Origin: Curvibacter sp. PD_MW3
Lineage (GTDB): Bacteria > Pseudomonadota > Gammaproteobacteria > Burkholderiales > Burkholderiaceae_C
DNA: 36,955 bases
Direction: 5' to 3'
NCBI GenBank assembly: GCA_002633085.1
Contig: NSIV01000016.1
Location: 1 to 36,955, forward strand
Every line of letters begins with the position of its first letter. Position 1 is the first letter of the stretch. Shown in pieces: positions 7,348-17,510 of this stretch. The translations under genes were made by a program, and so were the position numbers. Below the pieces are notes generated by a model. It was given only the letters and a program-made list of their open reading frames with translations. It had not been told where the DNA came from and searched no databases.

Positions 7348-9314
7348 GTCGTCGGCAAAGTGCGGCCCTTAGGCGGCCAGGCCACTTCCGCAGCCACACG
7401 CGGCTTGCCGATCGGGGGCCCGGCTCGGCCCAGTTTGACGGCCGCCAGGTCTTCTTCATTCGGGTACTGGCCCAGCAGCCAGTAGTCGAACACCCGGCGC
7501 GCCAACGGCGCGGCATGCTCGCCGCCAAAGCCGGCGTTCTCCACTACCACCGCCAGCGCGATCTTCGGGTCGTCGGCCGGGGCGAAGGCCATGTACAGCG
7601 CGTGGTCGCGCTGGTGCTCTTCCATCTTGGCGGCGTTGTATTTTTCCTTCTGGCCGATGGTCACCGCCTGTGCCGTGCCGGTCTTACCTCCGCTGAGGTA
7701 GCCGGCACCGGCAAAGATCCGCGTCGCCGTGCCCTCCTGCGTCACGCCGACCAGTGCACGGCGCACGATCTCCACATGCTCGGGCTTGAAGCCCAGGTCC
7801 TGCGGCGGCTTCGGCACCACCGGCACACGGACGTGGCTCACCGCGTCCTGGGTCGCCACGACCAACTGCGGCGTGTGCTTGATGCCGCCATTGATCAGCG
7901 TGGCGGTGGCCGACGCCAGTTGCAACATGGTGAAGGTGTTGTAGCCCTGGCCGATGCCGAGCGAAATCGTCTCGCCGGCGTACCACCGCTGCTGCTCCGG
8001 CTTCTTGTAGGTCTTGCGTTTCCAGGCCTGGCTGGGCAGCACGCCGCGCACCTCGCCCTGGATGTCGATGCCGGTGTACTGGCCGAAGCCGAGCGGGGCC
8101 ATGAAGTCGTGAATGGCATCAACGCCGAGATCATTGGCCAATGAGTAGAAATAAACGTTGCTCGACTTGACGATGGCGCGGTACATGTCCACCGGGCCGA
8201 GGCCATGGTCGCCGTGGCTGCGAAAAACGTGGCCGCCGAAGGCCCAGGAACCGGCATCGTTGACGATGAACGAAGGCGAGCGCTTGCCGCTTTGCAGTGC
8301 CGCCATCGCCATGAACGGCTTGTAGGTGGAGCCAGGCGGGTAGGTGCCGCGCAGGGCCCGGTTCAAGAGCGGCTTGTTGATCGACTCGTTGAGCTCTTGC
8401 CAGCTGTCGGAGTCGATGCCCTCGACAAACAGATTGGGATCGAAGGTCGGCTTGCTGACGAAGGCCAGCACCTCACCGGTCTTGGGGTCCAGCGCCACCA
8501 GTGCCCCACGGCGATCGCCGTACATCTCCTCGATCAGGTTCTGCAGCTTGATGTCGATCGACAGCTGGACCGTGTTGCCCGGGGTGGACGGGTGGCTGGC
8601 CAGCTTGCGCACGGCGCGCCCGCCGGCCGAGGTCTCGACCTGCTCGACCCCGGTGAGGCCGTGCAACTCCTTCTCGAAGCTCTGCTCGACGCCCAGTTTG
8701 CCGATGTACTCGGTGCCACGGTAGTTGGCGATGTCTTCGTCAGACCACTCCTCAATGACCTTCTTCTCGGCCTGGTTGATGCGGCCGATGTAACCGATCA
8801 CATGGCTGGCCAGCTCACCCCAGGGATAGTTGCGGAACAGCCGGGCCTTGATCTCGACGCCGGGAAAGCGAAAGCGTTGCGCCGCAAACTTGGCCACTTC
8901 CTCATCGCTCAGGCGGGTGCGGATCGGCAAAGACTCGATGCCCTTGGTCTCTTCGCGTAATTTCTTGAAACGCCGCTTGTCGCGCGGCGTGATGTCCAGC
9001 ACCTTGGACAACTCTTCAATGGTCTTCTCGATGCTCTCGACTTTGGCGGGCGTGATCTCCAGCGTGTAGGCCGAGTAGTTGGTCGCCAGCACGATGCCAT
9101 TGCGGTCGAGGATCAGACCCCGGTTGGGCACCACCGGCACGATGGCGGTGCGGTTGTTCTCGGCCTGCTCGCTCAGGTCTTCATGCCGGACCACCTGCAG
9201 GTAGACCAGCCGCATGGCCAGCAGCGCAAAGCAGACCAGCACGACAAACGTCACAGCCAGCACGCGGGCACGAAAGCGCGTCAGATCGGCTTCAACGTTG
9301 CGCAGTTCAGTCAT
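7335..9314 (-). CDS. mrdA: Penicillin-binding protein 2, peptidoglycan transpeptidase of the elongasome
   Basis: The 659-residue protein cross-links peptidoglycan during lateral wall growth. It has one N-terminal membrane anchor (about residues 15-38), a dimerisation domain starting at NRGLILDRNG, and a class B transpeptidase domain. The three active-site motifs are present: STYK with the acylated Ser near 329, SSN near 384 and KTGT near 543. Transcription follows mreB, mreC and mreD on the same strand, with a 46-base gap after mreD. The usual downstream partner rodA is absent; a converging TauE gene occupies that place. Length and motifs look intact. Confidence 0.96.
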   Translation of the reverse strand: MTELRNVEADLTRFRARVLAVTFVVLVCFALLAMRLVYLQVVRHEDLSEQAENNRTAIVPVVPNRGLILDRNGIVLATNYSAYTLEITPAKVESIEKTIEELSKVLDITPRDKRRFKKLREETKGIESLPIRTRLSDEEVAKFAAQRFRFPGVEIKARLFRNYPWGELASHVIGYIGRINQAEKKVIEEWSDEDIANYRGTEYIGKLGVEQSFEKELHGLTGVEQVETSAGGRAVRKLASHPSTPGNTVQLSIDIKLQNLIEEMYGDRRGALVALDPKTGEVLAFVSKPTFDPNLFVEGIDSDSWQELNESINKPLLNRALRGTYPPGSTYKPFMAMAALQSGKRSPSFIVNDAGSWAFGGHVFRSHGDHGLGPVDMYRAIVKSSNVYFYSLANDLGVDAIHDFMAPLGFGQYTGIDIQGEVRGVLPSQAWKRKTYKKPEQQRWYAGETISLGIGQGYNTFTMLQLASATATLINGGIKHTPQLVVATQDAVSHVRVPVVPKPPQDLGFKPEHVEIVRRALVGVTQEGTATRIFAGAGYLSGGKTGTAQAVTIGQKEKYNAAKMEEHQRDHALYMAFAPADDPKIALAVVVENAGFGGEHAAPLARRVFDYWLLGQYPNEEDLAAVKLGRAGPPIGKPRVAAEVAWPPKGRTLPTTQTP

Positions 9315-9360
9315 CGCATCCAGTCAACGCTCGCAAGGCGTACAAAGGCACCTTGGCATC

Positions 9361-9891
9361 TCACAGGGGACGGTCGGCATCGGGATCCGGCGCGCGCCGC
9401 TGCGGCAGCAGCAGCACGACCGTGACCAGCGGCCACAGCAGCGCCTCGATGACGGGCCCCAGCAGGATCAGAAAACCCGGGAAGGTCCCGCCCACCAGCA
9501 TGCGCACCGCCAGCTCCACCGCATGGACCACCAGCAGCAGCGGCAACACCTGCAGTGCCTGCTGCGGCACACTGAACCAGAGCAGGCGACGGTGGATGGT
9601 GATGGCATAAAAACCCAGCACGGTGTAGGCCAGGGCATGCTGGCCGAGCACGCTACCCTGGTGCACATCCATCAACAGGCCAAACACAAAGGCTGCCCCG
9701 ACGCCGACACGCAGCGGCTGATGCACGCTCCAGAACACCAGCACCAGCGCCAGCAGGTCCGGCGTCCAGGCGGCACGTCCCCACAGCCCCATGTTCTGCA
9801 ACATGTTCAACAGCAGGGCCACGACCAGACTGCTCCAGATGAACAACGGGTTCGCTGGCAGCAGCAGTTGCTGACCCGGACGCATGATCAT
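9361..9891 (-). CDS. mreD: Rod shape-determining membrane protein MreD
   Basis: The 176-residue protein is mostly hydrophobic, with five to six membrane segments and the family features GLLMDVHQG and a C-terminal WPLVT segment. It links MreC to the wall synthases RodA and PBP2. Its ATG at 9891 overlaps the mreC stop (ATGA), which points to coupled translation. An in-frame ATG at 9885 is a less likely start. Confidence 0.93.
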   Translation of the reverse strand: MIMRPGQQLLLPANPLFIWSSLVVALLLNMLQNMGLWGRAAWTPDLLALVLVFWSVHQPLRVGVGAAFVFGLLMDVHQGSVLGQHALAYTVLGFYAITIHRRLLWFSVPQQALQVLPLLLVVHAVELAVRMLVGGTFPGFLILLGPVIEALLWPLVTVVLLLPQRRAPDPDADRPL

Positions 9892-10808
9892 TTGGACTTA
9901 CCCTTCTTGCCCGGCTCGGGCGCAGCCTCAGGCTCCGGCAAGGCCGGGATCTGGCTCGACACCGGCTGCAGCACCATCACGTGCGCAGCCCCGGCAGCCA
10001 ATGCCACCGGCGTGCAGTAGATGCGCGCAAACGCCGACTCAACCCGGCGCTCCACCTTCTCAACGCGCGCCACCGGCAAGCCCGGCGGGTACACACCATC
10101 AACACCGCTGGTGGTCAGCAGGTCACCGGCCTGCACGTCCGCATTGGCGGCCATGAAGCGCAACTCGAGCGCACCGGCATGCGCGCCAGGGTCGCCAAAA
10201 GCCACGGCACGCGCGCCGGTGCGGGCGTTGAGCACCGGAATGGCCTGGTCACGGTCCGTCACCAGCGTGACTTCACTGACCAAGGGGTAGACACGGGTGA
10301 CCTGACCCAGGACACCGGACTCATCCAGCACCGGCGAGCCGGCGCTCACGCCGCTCAACATACCTTTGTCAATCACCACCTTGCGTGTGTAGGGGTCCGC
10401 CGCGTCATACAGCACCTGGGCCGCCTGGCCGGTCGCGGCAAAGCGCTCGCGCAGCACCAGCAATTTGCGCAGGCGGCTGTTCTCCAGCATCAGCTGCTCC
10501 ACCTGGTTGGCACGCTGGGACAACAGACCGAGCTTTTGCTTGGCGGCTTCCTGTGCCGACTGGGCGGACTGCAGCGATTCGAAATAGCTGCCGGCGTTCT
10601 GCGTCCACAGCACCGGCCGCATCACCAGCCACTGCACCGGGTACAGCGCCGTGGCCACAGCCATGCGCAAGGGTTGCGTCAACGCAAAGCGTGTGTCGGC
10701 CACCATCAGGAACAGCGCCAGAGCGCTGAACACCATGAGTTTGGATAAGGCCGACGCACCCTGTCGGAAGAAGGGCGGCGGGTTCCTGTCCAGCGTACCG
10801 AGGGGCAT
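9888..10808 (-). CDS. mreC: Rod shape-determining protein MreC
   Basis: The 306-residue protein spans the inner membrane once near residues 23-40. A periplasmic coiled coil follows (about 75-115, rich in Gln, Glu and Leu), then the beta-barrel MreC core with the stretch VVIDKGMLSGVSAGSPV. MreC scaffolds PBP2 in the elongasome. The tail is Pro, Glu and Lys rich (PEPEAAPEPGKKGKSK) and looks disordered. The gene lies 15 bases after mreB and overlaps mreD by 4 bases. Confidence 0.95.
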   Translation of the reverse strand: MPLGTLDRNPPPFFRQGASALSKLMVFSALALFLMVADTRFALTQPLRMAVATALYPVQWLVMRPVLWTQNAGSYFESLQSAQSAQEAAKQKLGLLSQRANQVEQLMLENSRLRKLLVLRERFAATGQAAQVLYDAADPYTRKVVIDKGMLSGVSAGSPVLDESGVLGQVTRVYPLVSEVTLVTDRDQAIPVLNARTGARAVAFGDPGAHAGALELRFMAANADVQAGDLLTTSGVDGVYPPGLPVARVEKVERRVESAFARIYCTPVALAAGAAHVMVLQPVSSQIPALPEPEAAPEPGKKGKSK

Positions 10809-10823
10809 CGCTGTACCTGCGGC

Positions 10824-11918
<1,095 letters not shown>

Positions 11919-11972
11919 TTACGGTTCAAAAATCGCTTCCGACACCTCAGAATTCCGCGAAATACCGAGAAA

Positions 11973-12002
11973 TTACAAGCGTGGCGCCAAAGGCGGGATA
12001 AT
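11973..12002 (+). promoter_or_regulatory. Candidate promoter for gatCAB
   Basis: TTACAA (11973-11978) and GATAAT (11997-12002, 5 of 6 to the -10 consensus) are separated by 18 bases, about 80 bases before gatC. A short hairpin CCCCG-CCTT-CGGGG (12036-12049) would lie in the leader. I saw no comparably clear promoter for mreB in the same gap. Confidence 0.45.
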
Positions 12003-12083
12003 ACCCTATCCCCTGTGAATAAGCCGGCTGTAGTCCCCCGCCTTCGGGGCGCTTTACACACGGTTTCAACCCCTGATTTCACC

Positions 12084-12383
12084 ATGTCACTGACATCTGC
12101 CGATATTTCGCGCATCGCCAACCTCGCCCGGCTGGAGCTCCAGCCGGAGGAGAGCTCGCGCATGCTGACCCAGATCAACGGTTTTTTCGACATCGTGGAG
12201 CAGATGCGCGCGGTCGATACCAGCGGCATCGAACCCCTGGCTCATCCACTGGCCACAGTCGCCGAGGTCGCATTGCGCCTGCGCGACGACGTCGTGAGCG
12301 AACCGAACAACCGTGAAGCCAACCAGAAAAGCGCCCCCGCCGTCGAACGCGGTCTGTTCCTGGTGCCGAAAGTCATTGAATGA
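12084..12383 (+). CDS. gatC: Asp-tRNA(Asn)/Glu-tRNA(Gln) amidotransferase subunit C
   Basis: The 99-residue small subunit wraps the GatA-GatB interface and stabilises the complex. The family pattern is clear: an N-terminal helix ([12 protein letters not shown]), the central [19 protein letters not shown] and the C-terminal LRDDVV. The ATG at 12084 matches the family start. The stop overlaps the start of gatA, and the three subunits form one operon. Confidence 0.96.
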   Translation: MSLTSADISRIANLARLELQPEESSRMLTQINGFFDIVEQMRAVDTSGIEPLAHPLATVAEVALRLRDDVVSEPNNREANQKSAPAVERGLFLVPKVIE

Positions 12384-13873
12384 TGTCCACCGAACTGCAC
12401 CAACTCTCCGTGGCCGAACTGGCCCGGCAGCTGCGCGAAAAGAAAGTTTCCGCTGTTGAGACCGCACAGCATTTCCTCGGGCGCATTCGCACGCATGAGG
12501 CGCTCGGCGCCTTCGTCGACATGAATGAAGAGGCCACGCTGGCCCAGGCGCGCGCGGCCGACACCGCGCTGGCCGCCGGCAACGCTGGCGCGCTGGCCGG
12601 CGTGCCGATCGCCCACAAGGACATCTTCGTCACCAAGGACTTCGCCACCACCGCCGGCTCGAAGATGCTGGCCGGCTATCGCTCGCCGTTCGACGCCACC
12701 GTGGTGAGCCGCCTGGCGGCAGCCGGTACTGTGACACTGGGCAAGGTGAGCTGCGACGAATTCGCCATGGGCTCGGCCAATGAGAACGTCGCCGTGCCAG
12801 CCCTGGGCCACCCAACCCCTGCCCCGGTGCGCAACCCGTGGGACACCAGCCGCATCCCCGGCGGCTCCTCCGGCGGCAGCGCCGCCGCCGTGGCAGCGCG
12901 TCTGGCACCGGCGGCCAGCGGCACCGATACCGGCGGTTCGATCCGCCAACCGGCCTCGTTCTGCGGCATCACCGGCATCAAGCCCACCTATGGCCGCGCC
13001 TCGCGCTACGGCATGATTGCCTACGCCTCCAGCCTGGACCAGGCCGGCCCGATGGCACACAGCGCCGAAGACTGCGCCCTGCTGCTGTCCGCCATGTGCG
13101 GCCCGGACCCGGACCGCGATTCGACCTCACTCGATGCACCGGCCGAAGATTTCACCCGCACACTGAACGACAAGCTCGACGGCCTGCGCATCGGCATTCC
13201 GAAGGAGTTCTTCGGTGAAGGCCTGGCGCCCGACGTGCGCGCCGCGGTGGATGCGGCGCTGAAGGAGTACGAGAAACTCGGCGCCAAACTGGTGCCGATC
13301 TCGCTCCCCCGCACCGAACTGTCAATTCCCGTGTACTACATCATCGCGCCGGCCGAGGCCAGCTCGAATCTCAGCCGCTTCGACGGCGTGAAGTTCGGCC
13401 ACCGCGCCAAGGACTACACCGACCTGCTCGACATGTACAAGAAAACGCGTGCGCAAGGCTTCGGCGACGAGGTCAAGCGCCGCATCATGATCGGCACCTA
13501 CGTGCTGTCGCATGGCTACTACGACGCCTACTACCTGCAGGCGCAGAAGATCCGCCGCATGATCGCCGACGACTTCCAGCAGGCTTTCCAGCAGTGCGAC
13601 GTGATCGCCGGCCCGGTGGCGCCCACGGTGGCCTGGAAGATCGGCGAGAAAGCCGACGACCCGGTGGCCAACTACCTGGCCGACATCTTCACCCTGCCGG
13701 CTTCGCTCGCAGGCCTGCCGGGCATGAGCGTGCCGGCCGGTTTTGGCGCAGGCAACATGCCGGTGGGGCTGCAACTGATCGGCAACTACCTGCAAGAAGG
13801 CAAGCTGCTGAATGTGGCGCACCAGTTGCAGCAAACCACTGATTTCCACCTCCGCCAACCGGGGGGCATCTGA
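12380..13873 (+). CDS. gatA: Asp-tRNA(Asn)/Glu-tRNA(Gln) amidotransferase subunit A
   Basis: The 497-residue amidase releases ammonia from glutamine for transamidation of mischarged Glu-tRNA(Gln) or Asp-tRNA(Asn). The Ser-cisSer-Lys triad is visible: Lys in [11 protein letters not shown] near 79, the cis-Ser in [11 protein letters not shown] near 163 and the nucleophile Ser in [12 protein letters not shown] near 186. The reading begins ATG ATG; the first overlaps the gatC stop and the second (12383) is equally possible. The presence of gatCAB implies that at least one amide aminoacyl-tRNA is made indirectly in this organism. Confidence 0.97.
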   Translation: MMSTELHQLSVAELARQLREKKVSAVETAQHFLGRIRTHEALGAFVDMNEEATLAQARAADTALAAGNAGALAGVPIAHKDIFVTKDFATTAGSKMLAGYRSPFDATVVSRLAAAGTVTLGKVSCDEFAMGSANENVAVPALGHPTPAPVRNPWDTSRIPGGSSGGSAAAVAARLAPAASGTDTGGSIRQPASFCGITGIKPTYGRASRYGMIAYASSLDQAGPMAHSAEDCALLLSAMCGPDPDRDSTSLDAPAEDFTRTLNDKLDGLRIGIPKEFFGEGLAPDVRAAVDAALKEYEKLGAKLVPISLPRTELSIPVYYIIAPAEASSNLSRFDGVKFGHRAKDYTDLLDMYKKTRAQGFGDEVKRRIMIGTYVLSHGYYDAYYLQAQKIRRMIADDFQQAFQQCDVIAGPVAPTVAWKIGEKADDPVANYLADIFTLPASLAGLPGMSVPAGFGAGNMPVGLQLIGNYLQEGKLLNVAHQLQQTTDFHLRQPGGI

Positions 13874-13875
13874 CC

Positions 13876-15324
13876 ATGAGCGCACCCAAACTCGTCCAGG
13901 GCTATGAGGTCGTGATCGGCTTCGAAACCCATGCCCAGCTCTCCACCCAGAGCAAGATCTTCAGTCGCGCCTCGGTCGCCTTCGGCGCCGAGCCCAACAC
14001 CCAGGCCTGCGCGGTGGACCTGGCCCTGCCCGGCACGCTGCCGGTGATGAACAAGGGCGCCGTGGAGCGCGCCATCCAGTTCGGTCTGGCCATCGGCTCG
14101 CACATCGCGCCCAAAAGCGTGTTCGCGCGCAAGAACTACTTCTACCCCGACCTGCCCAAGGGTTACCAGATCAGCCAGTTCGAGATCCCGGTGGTCCAAG
14201 GCGGCGAAGTCGATTTCTTCCTCGGTGACGAGAAAAAGACCGTGCGCCTGGTACGTGCCCACCTGGAAGAAGACGCCGGCAAATCGTTGCACGAAGACTT
14301 CATCGGCCAGTCCGGCATCGACCTGAACCGCGCCGGTACACCGTTGCTGGAGATCGTGACCGAACCCGACATGCGTTCCAGCGAAGAGGCCGTGGCCTAT
14401 GCCAAGGAACTGCACAAGATCGTGACCTGGATCGGCATCTGCGACGGCAACATGCAGGAAGGCAGCTTCCGCTGCGACGCCAACGTCTCGGTGCGCAAGC
14501 CCGGCCAGCCGCTGGGCACACGCCGCGAGATCAAGAACCTGAACAGCTTCAAGTTCATGCAGCAGGCCATCGACTACGAGGTGCGCTGGCAGATCGAACA
14601 GATCGAGGACGGCCATGCGATCCAGCAGGCCACCGTGCTGTTCGACCCGGACACCGGCGAGACGCGCGCCATGCGCACCAAGGAAGACGCGGCCGACTAC
14701 CGCTACTTCCCCGACCCGGATCTGCCGCCGCTGGTGATTGCATCCGAGTGGATCGAGCGCGTGCGCTCGGAAATGGCCGAGCTGCCGCGCGTGATGGCGG
14801 CCCGTTTCGTGACCGACTACGGCCTGCCGGAGTACGACGCCACCACCCTCACGCAAAGCAAGGCCATGGCCGCCTACTTCGAGGCAGCCGCCCAGACCAG
14901 CAAGCAGCCCAAACTGGCCAGCAACTGGATCATGGGTGAAGTGTCACGCCGCATCAATGCCGGCGAGATCGGCATTGAGCAGGCACCGGTGAGTGCAGCG
15001 CAACTGGCTGCCCTGATCACCCGCATCGCGGACGGCACCATCTCCAACAACGCGGGCCGGCAGGTGTTCGACGCTCTGTGGACCGGTGAAGGCCAGGACG
15101 TGGATGCACTCATCGAGTCCAAGGGCCTCAAGCAGATGAACGACAGCGGTGCGCTGGAGCAGATCATCGACGAGGTGATTGCGGCCAACCCCGACAACGT
15201 GGCGCAGTTCAAGGCCGGCAAGGACAAGGCGTTCAACGCCCTGGTCGGTCAGGTCATGAAAGCCAGCAAGGGCAAGGCCAACCCGCAACAGGTCAATGAC
15301 CTCTTGCGCAGCAAGCTGGGCTGA
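13876..15324 (+). CDS. gatB: Asp-tRNA(Asn)/Glu-tRNA(Gln) amidotransferase subunit B
   Basis: The 482-residue subunit phosphorylates the mischarged residue and receives ammonia through the channel from GatA. The N-terminal kinase-like core shows [17 protein letters not shown], and the [11 protein letters not shown] and [18 protein letters not shown] motifs are intact. The C-terminal YqeY-like helical tail ends in [14 protein letters not shown]. It starts 2 bases after the gatA stop and converges on the DUF4124 gene with a 9-base gap. Confidence 0.97.
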   Translation: MSAPKLVQGYEVVIGFETHAQLSTQSKIFSRASVAFGAEPNTQACAVDLALPGTLPVMNKGAVERAIQFGLAIGSHIAPKSVFARKNYFYPDLPKGYQISQFEIPVVQGGEVDFFLGDEKKTVRLVRAHLEEDAGKSLHEDFIGQSGIDLNRAGTPLLEIVTEPDMRSSEEAVAYAKELHKIVTWIGICDGNMQEGSFRCDANVSVRKPGQPLGTRREIKNLNSFKFMQQAIDYEVRWQIEQIEDGHAIQQATVLFDPDTGETRAMRTKEDAADYRYFPDPDLPPLVIASEWIERVRSEMAELPRVMAARFVTDYGLPEYDATTLTQSKAMAAYFEAAAQTSKQPKLASNWIMGEVSRRINAGEIGIEQAPVSAAQLAALITRIADGTISNNAGRQVFDALWTGEGQDVDALIESKGLKQMNDSGALEQIIDEVIAANPDNVAQFKAGKDKAFNALVGQVMKASKGKANPQQVNDLLRSKLG

Positions 15325-15333
15325 AAACGGACG

Positions 15334-16002
15334 TCAGCGGCTTTTGCTGGCCGCTGGCGCGGCGGCAACCCACAGGGGTTTCAGACGCGTCTGCTCGGCA
15401 TCGAAACGCGCGTTGACGCGGTCGCGCTCGGCCTCCTGCTCGGCAATGAAGCGCTTTTGTGCCGCCTGGTTGCGGCTGTTTTCATCCAGCTGCCGGCGCA
15501 GCGCCAGTGGTGCTTTGGCCGGATCCTTCTGATAGAACTCCAGTTCGGCCAGCAGGCCCTCGCGCTGGCGCACCAGTTCGGCCTCGCGCTTGCGCGCCAC
15601 CTGCTGCACCACGGCAACCTGGGCCAGCGCCTCGGCCCGCTCCTTGTCGTGTGCCGCCTGATTCGGATAACGCAACAACAAGGCCCGCTCGCGCCGCACC
15701 GCCTCGACCTGACGGGCTTGCGCCTCGGCCTCCCGACGCTGGCGAAGCTCTTGCTGGGCGCGCTCCTGTGCATTGAGCGACGGCCCGACCGTGGCACGCA
15801 CGGTGCCACTGGGGTTGAGCAGGTGCTGCTCACGATCCGCGCATTCCGCGATCGGCCGATCGGCGGTGCGCTTGCGCCCTTGGCCATCCGTACAGGAATA
15901 GATGTTCTGCGCCGGCGCCTGGGCCCACCCATCCCCCAGTGCGCTGAATAACACCGCACTGATCAGTGCATGGCCCGCGGCCCTACCCATGTCAGCCTTC
16001 AT
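15334..16002 (-). CDS. DUF4124 domain protein with long coiled coil, exported
   Basis: The 222-residue protein has a signal peptide ending near GDGWAQA. A short Cys-containing DUF4124-type domain follows ([21 protein letters not shown], in two parts), with Cys spaced as in relatives. From about residue 75 on, the chain is an Arg, Glu, Ala and Gln rich coiled coil. Relatives are common in Burkholderiales and have no assigned role. Its start overlaps the end of pyrE by 11 bases, so the two are probably cotranscribed. Confidence 0.82.
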   Translation of the reverse strand: MKADMGRAAGHALISAVLFSALGDGWAQAPAQNIYSCTDGQGRKRTADRPIAECADREQHLLNPSGTVRATVGPSLNAQERAQQELRQRREAEAQARQVEAVRRERALLLRYPNQAAHDKERAEALAQVAVVQQVARKREAELVRQREGLLAELEFYQKDPAKAPLALRRQLDENSRNQAAQKRFIAEQEAERDRVNARFDAEQTRLKPLWVAAAPAASKSR

Positions 16003-16702
16003 TCACGCCGTAGCGCTGCCGGTAAGCCAGCACGCGCTGGTGGTCGGCGGCCAGACCGGTGCTGCTGTGGGCTTCCAGGTACTGCAGCAAATCCGCCAGC
16101 TTCGCGATGGCGCCAACCTGCAGCCCGAGGCGCTCACGCACGTACTGCACGGCGCTGTAGGGCACGTCCTGGCCGTTTTCCGTGGCCATCTCCTGCCGGT
16201 CCAGCGCAATCACCACCGCATGCGGCGTGGCGCCGGCGGCCTCGATGATGGCAATCGACTCGCGCGCCGCCGTGCCGGCCGACATCACGTCATCCACAAT
16301 CAGCACCCGCCCCTTGAGCGGCGCCCCCACCAGCGTGCCGCCCTCACCATGGTCCTTGGCCTCCTTGCGGTTGTAGGCAAAAGGCACATTGCGGCCGCGC
16401 CGCGCCAGCTCGACCGCCAGCGCCGCGCCGAGCGGAATACCCTTGTAGGCCGGGCCGAAAATCATGTCGAACTCGATGCCGGACGCGATCACGCGCTGCG
16501 CATAGAATTCGGCCAGACGCCCGAGCTTGGCGCCGTCGTCAAACAGGCCTGCATTGAAAAAGTAGGGCGACAGACGGCCCGCCTTGGTCTTGAATTCGCC
16601 AAAACGCAGCACGCCGCAATCCACGGCAAACTGCACAAAATCCTGGGCCAGCTTGTCCTGCCCGGCCTGCTTGACCTCACCGCTTGCCACACCGTTCGCC
16701 AT
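15992..16702 (-). CDS. pyrE: Orotate phosphoribosyltransferase
   Basis: The 236-residue enzyme joins orotate to PRPP, giving orotidine monophosphate in pyrimidine synthesis. Diagnostic stretches are [20 protein letters not shown], the flexible loop [14 protein letters not shown] and the PRPP motif [13 protein letters not shown]. It is about 20 residues longer than the E. coli enzyme, all at the N-terminus. I chose the ATG at 16702 because AAGGAA lies 6 bases upstream; the open frame continues to 16870, but that part is antisense to xth. The gene diverges from xth with almost no space between the start codons. Confidence 0.95.
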   Translation of the reverse strand: MANGVASGEVKQAGQDKLAQDFVQFAVDCGVLRFGEFKTKAGRLSPYFFNAGLFDDGAKLGRLAEFYAQRVIASGIEFDMIFGPAYKGIPLGAALAVELARRGRNVPFAYNRKEAKDHGEGGTLVGAPLKGRVLIVDDVMSAGTAARESIAIIEAAGATPHAVVIALDRQEMATENGQDVPYSAVQYVRERLGLQVGAIAKLADLLQYLEAHSSTGLAADHQRVLAYRQRYGVNEG

Positions 16703-16712
16703 GGGAAATTCC

Positions 16713-17504
16713 TTGTTCAAATTAAGCAGCCTCAACCTCAATGGCATTCGTTCCGCCACCAGCAAGGGGCTTGAAGCCTGGCTTGACGCCACCAAGCCCG
16801 ATTGTATTTGCGTGCAGGAAGTCAAGGCCCAGGCGGCCGACGTGGCCGGCCGCTTCGAAAGCCTGGCCAACCTGCGCGGCCACTTCCACTTCGCCGAGAA
16901 AAAAGGCTATTCCGGTGTCGGCATCTACAGCCGGCACGAGCCGAGCGATGTGCGCATCGGCTACGGTTCGCCCGAGTTCGACGCCGAGGGCCGTTACGTC
17001 GAGCTGCGTTTCGACACGCCGCAGCGCAAACTCTCGCTCATCAGCTGCTACTTCCCCAGCGGCTCTTCGGGCGAGGAGCGCCAGCAGGCCAAGTTCCGCT
17101 TCCTGGACGAGATCTACCCCCACCTCCAGCAGCTCAAGCGCGAGCGCGAGTTCATCCTGTGCGGTGACGTGAACATCGCGCACAAGGAGATCGACCTCAA
17201 GAACTGGAAGGGCAACCTGAAGAACTCGGGCTTCCTGCCCGAAGAGCGCGCCTGGATGACGCGCCTGTTGAGTGAAGGCGGCATGGTGGACGTCTACCGC
17301 CAACTCCAGCCCGACGCGACCGAGGCCGCCTACACCTGGTGGAGCAATCGCGGCCAGGCTTATGCCAAGAACGTGGGCTGGCGGCTGGACTATCACCTGG
17401 CCACGCCGGCACTGGCCGAACGGGCCCGTCGCGAGGCGATCTACAAAGGCGAGAAGTTCTCCGACCACGCGCCGATCACGATCGACTACGACAGGGTGCT
17501 CTGA
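16713..17504 (+). CDS. xth: Exodeoxyribonuclease III, AP endonuclease
   Basis: The 263-residue enzyme cuts DNA at abasic sites and removes 3'-blocked ends in base excision repair. Family marks in order are [17 protein letters not shown], the metal-binding Glu in [27 protein letters not shown], and the catalytic His-Asp pair in [12 protein letters not shown] prefer the TTG at 16713, which gives [13 protein letters not shown] like its relatives and has GGGAAA 4 bases upstream. The in-frame ATG at 16701 has no binding site and overlaps the pyrE start codon. It converges on the next gene with a 6-base gap. Confidence 0.93.
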   Translation: MFKLSSLNLNGIRSATSKGLEAWLDATKPDCICVQEVKAQAADVAGRFESLANLRGHFHFAEKKGYSGVGIYSRHEPSDVRIGYGSPEFDAEGRYVELRFDTPQRKLSLISCYFPSGSSGEERQQAKFRFLDEIYPHLQQLKREREFILCGDVNIAHKEIDLKNWKGNLKNSGFLPEERAWMTRLLSEGGMVDVYRQLQPDATEAAYTWWSNRGQAYAKNVGWRLDYHLATPALAERARREAIYKGEKFSDHAPITIDYDRVL

Positions 17505-17510
17505 TCCGCT

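Noticed and set aside
9214..10020. Plus-strand ORF of 268 codons over mreD and mrdA
   Set aside because: The His, Gln and Arg rich translation is the typical antisense shadow of a GC-rich membrane protein gene, and the opposite strand carries clear mreD and mrdA.
13786..14856. Minus-strand ORF of 356 codons over gatB
   Set aside because: It is fully antisense to an unmistakable gatB and shows no domain.
16703..16870. N-terminal extension of pyrE to 16870
   Set aside because: The extra part is antisense to xth, and AAGGAA marks the ATG at 16702.
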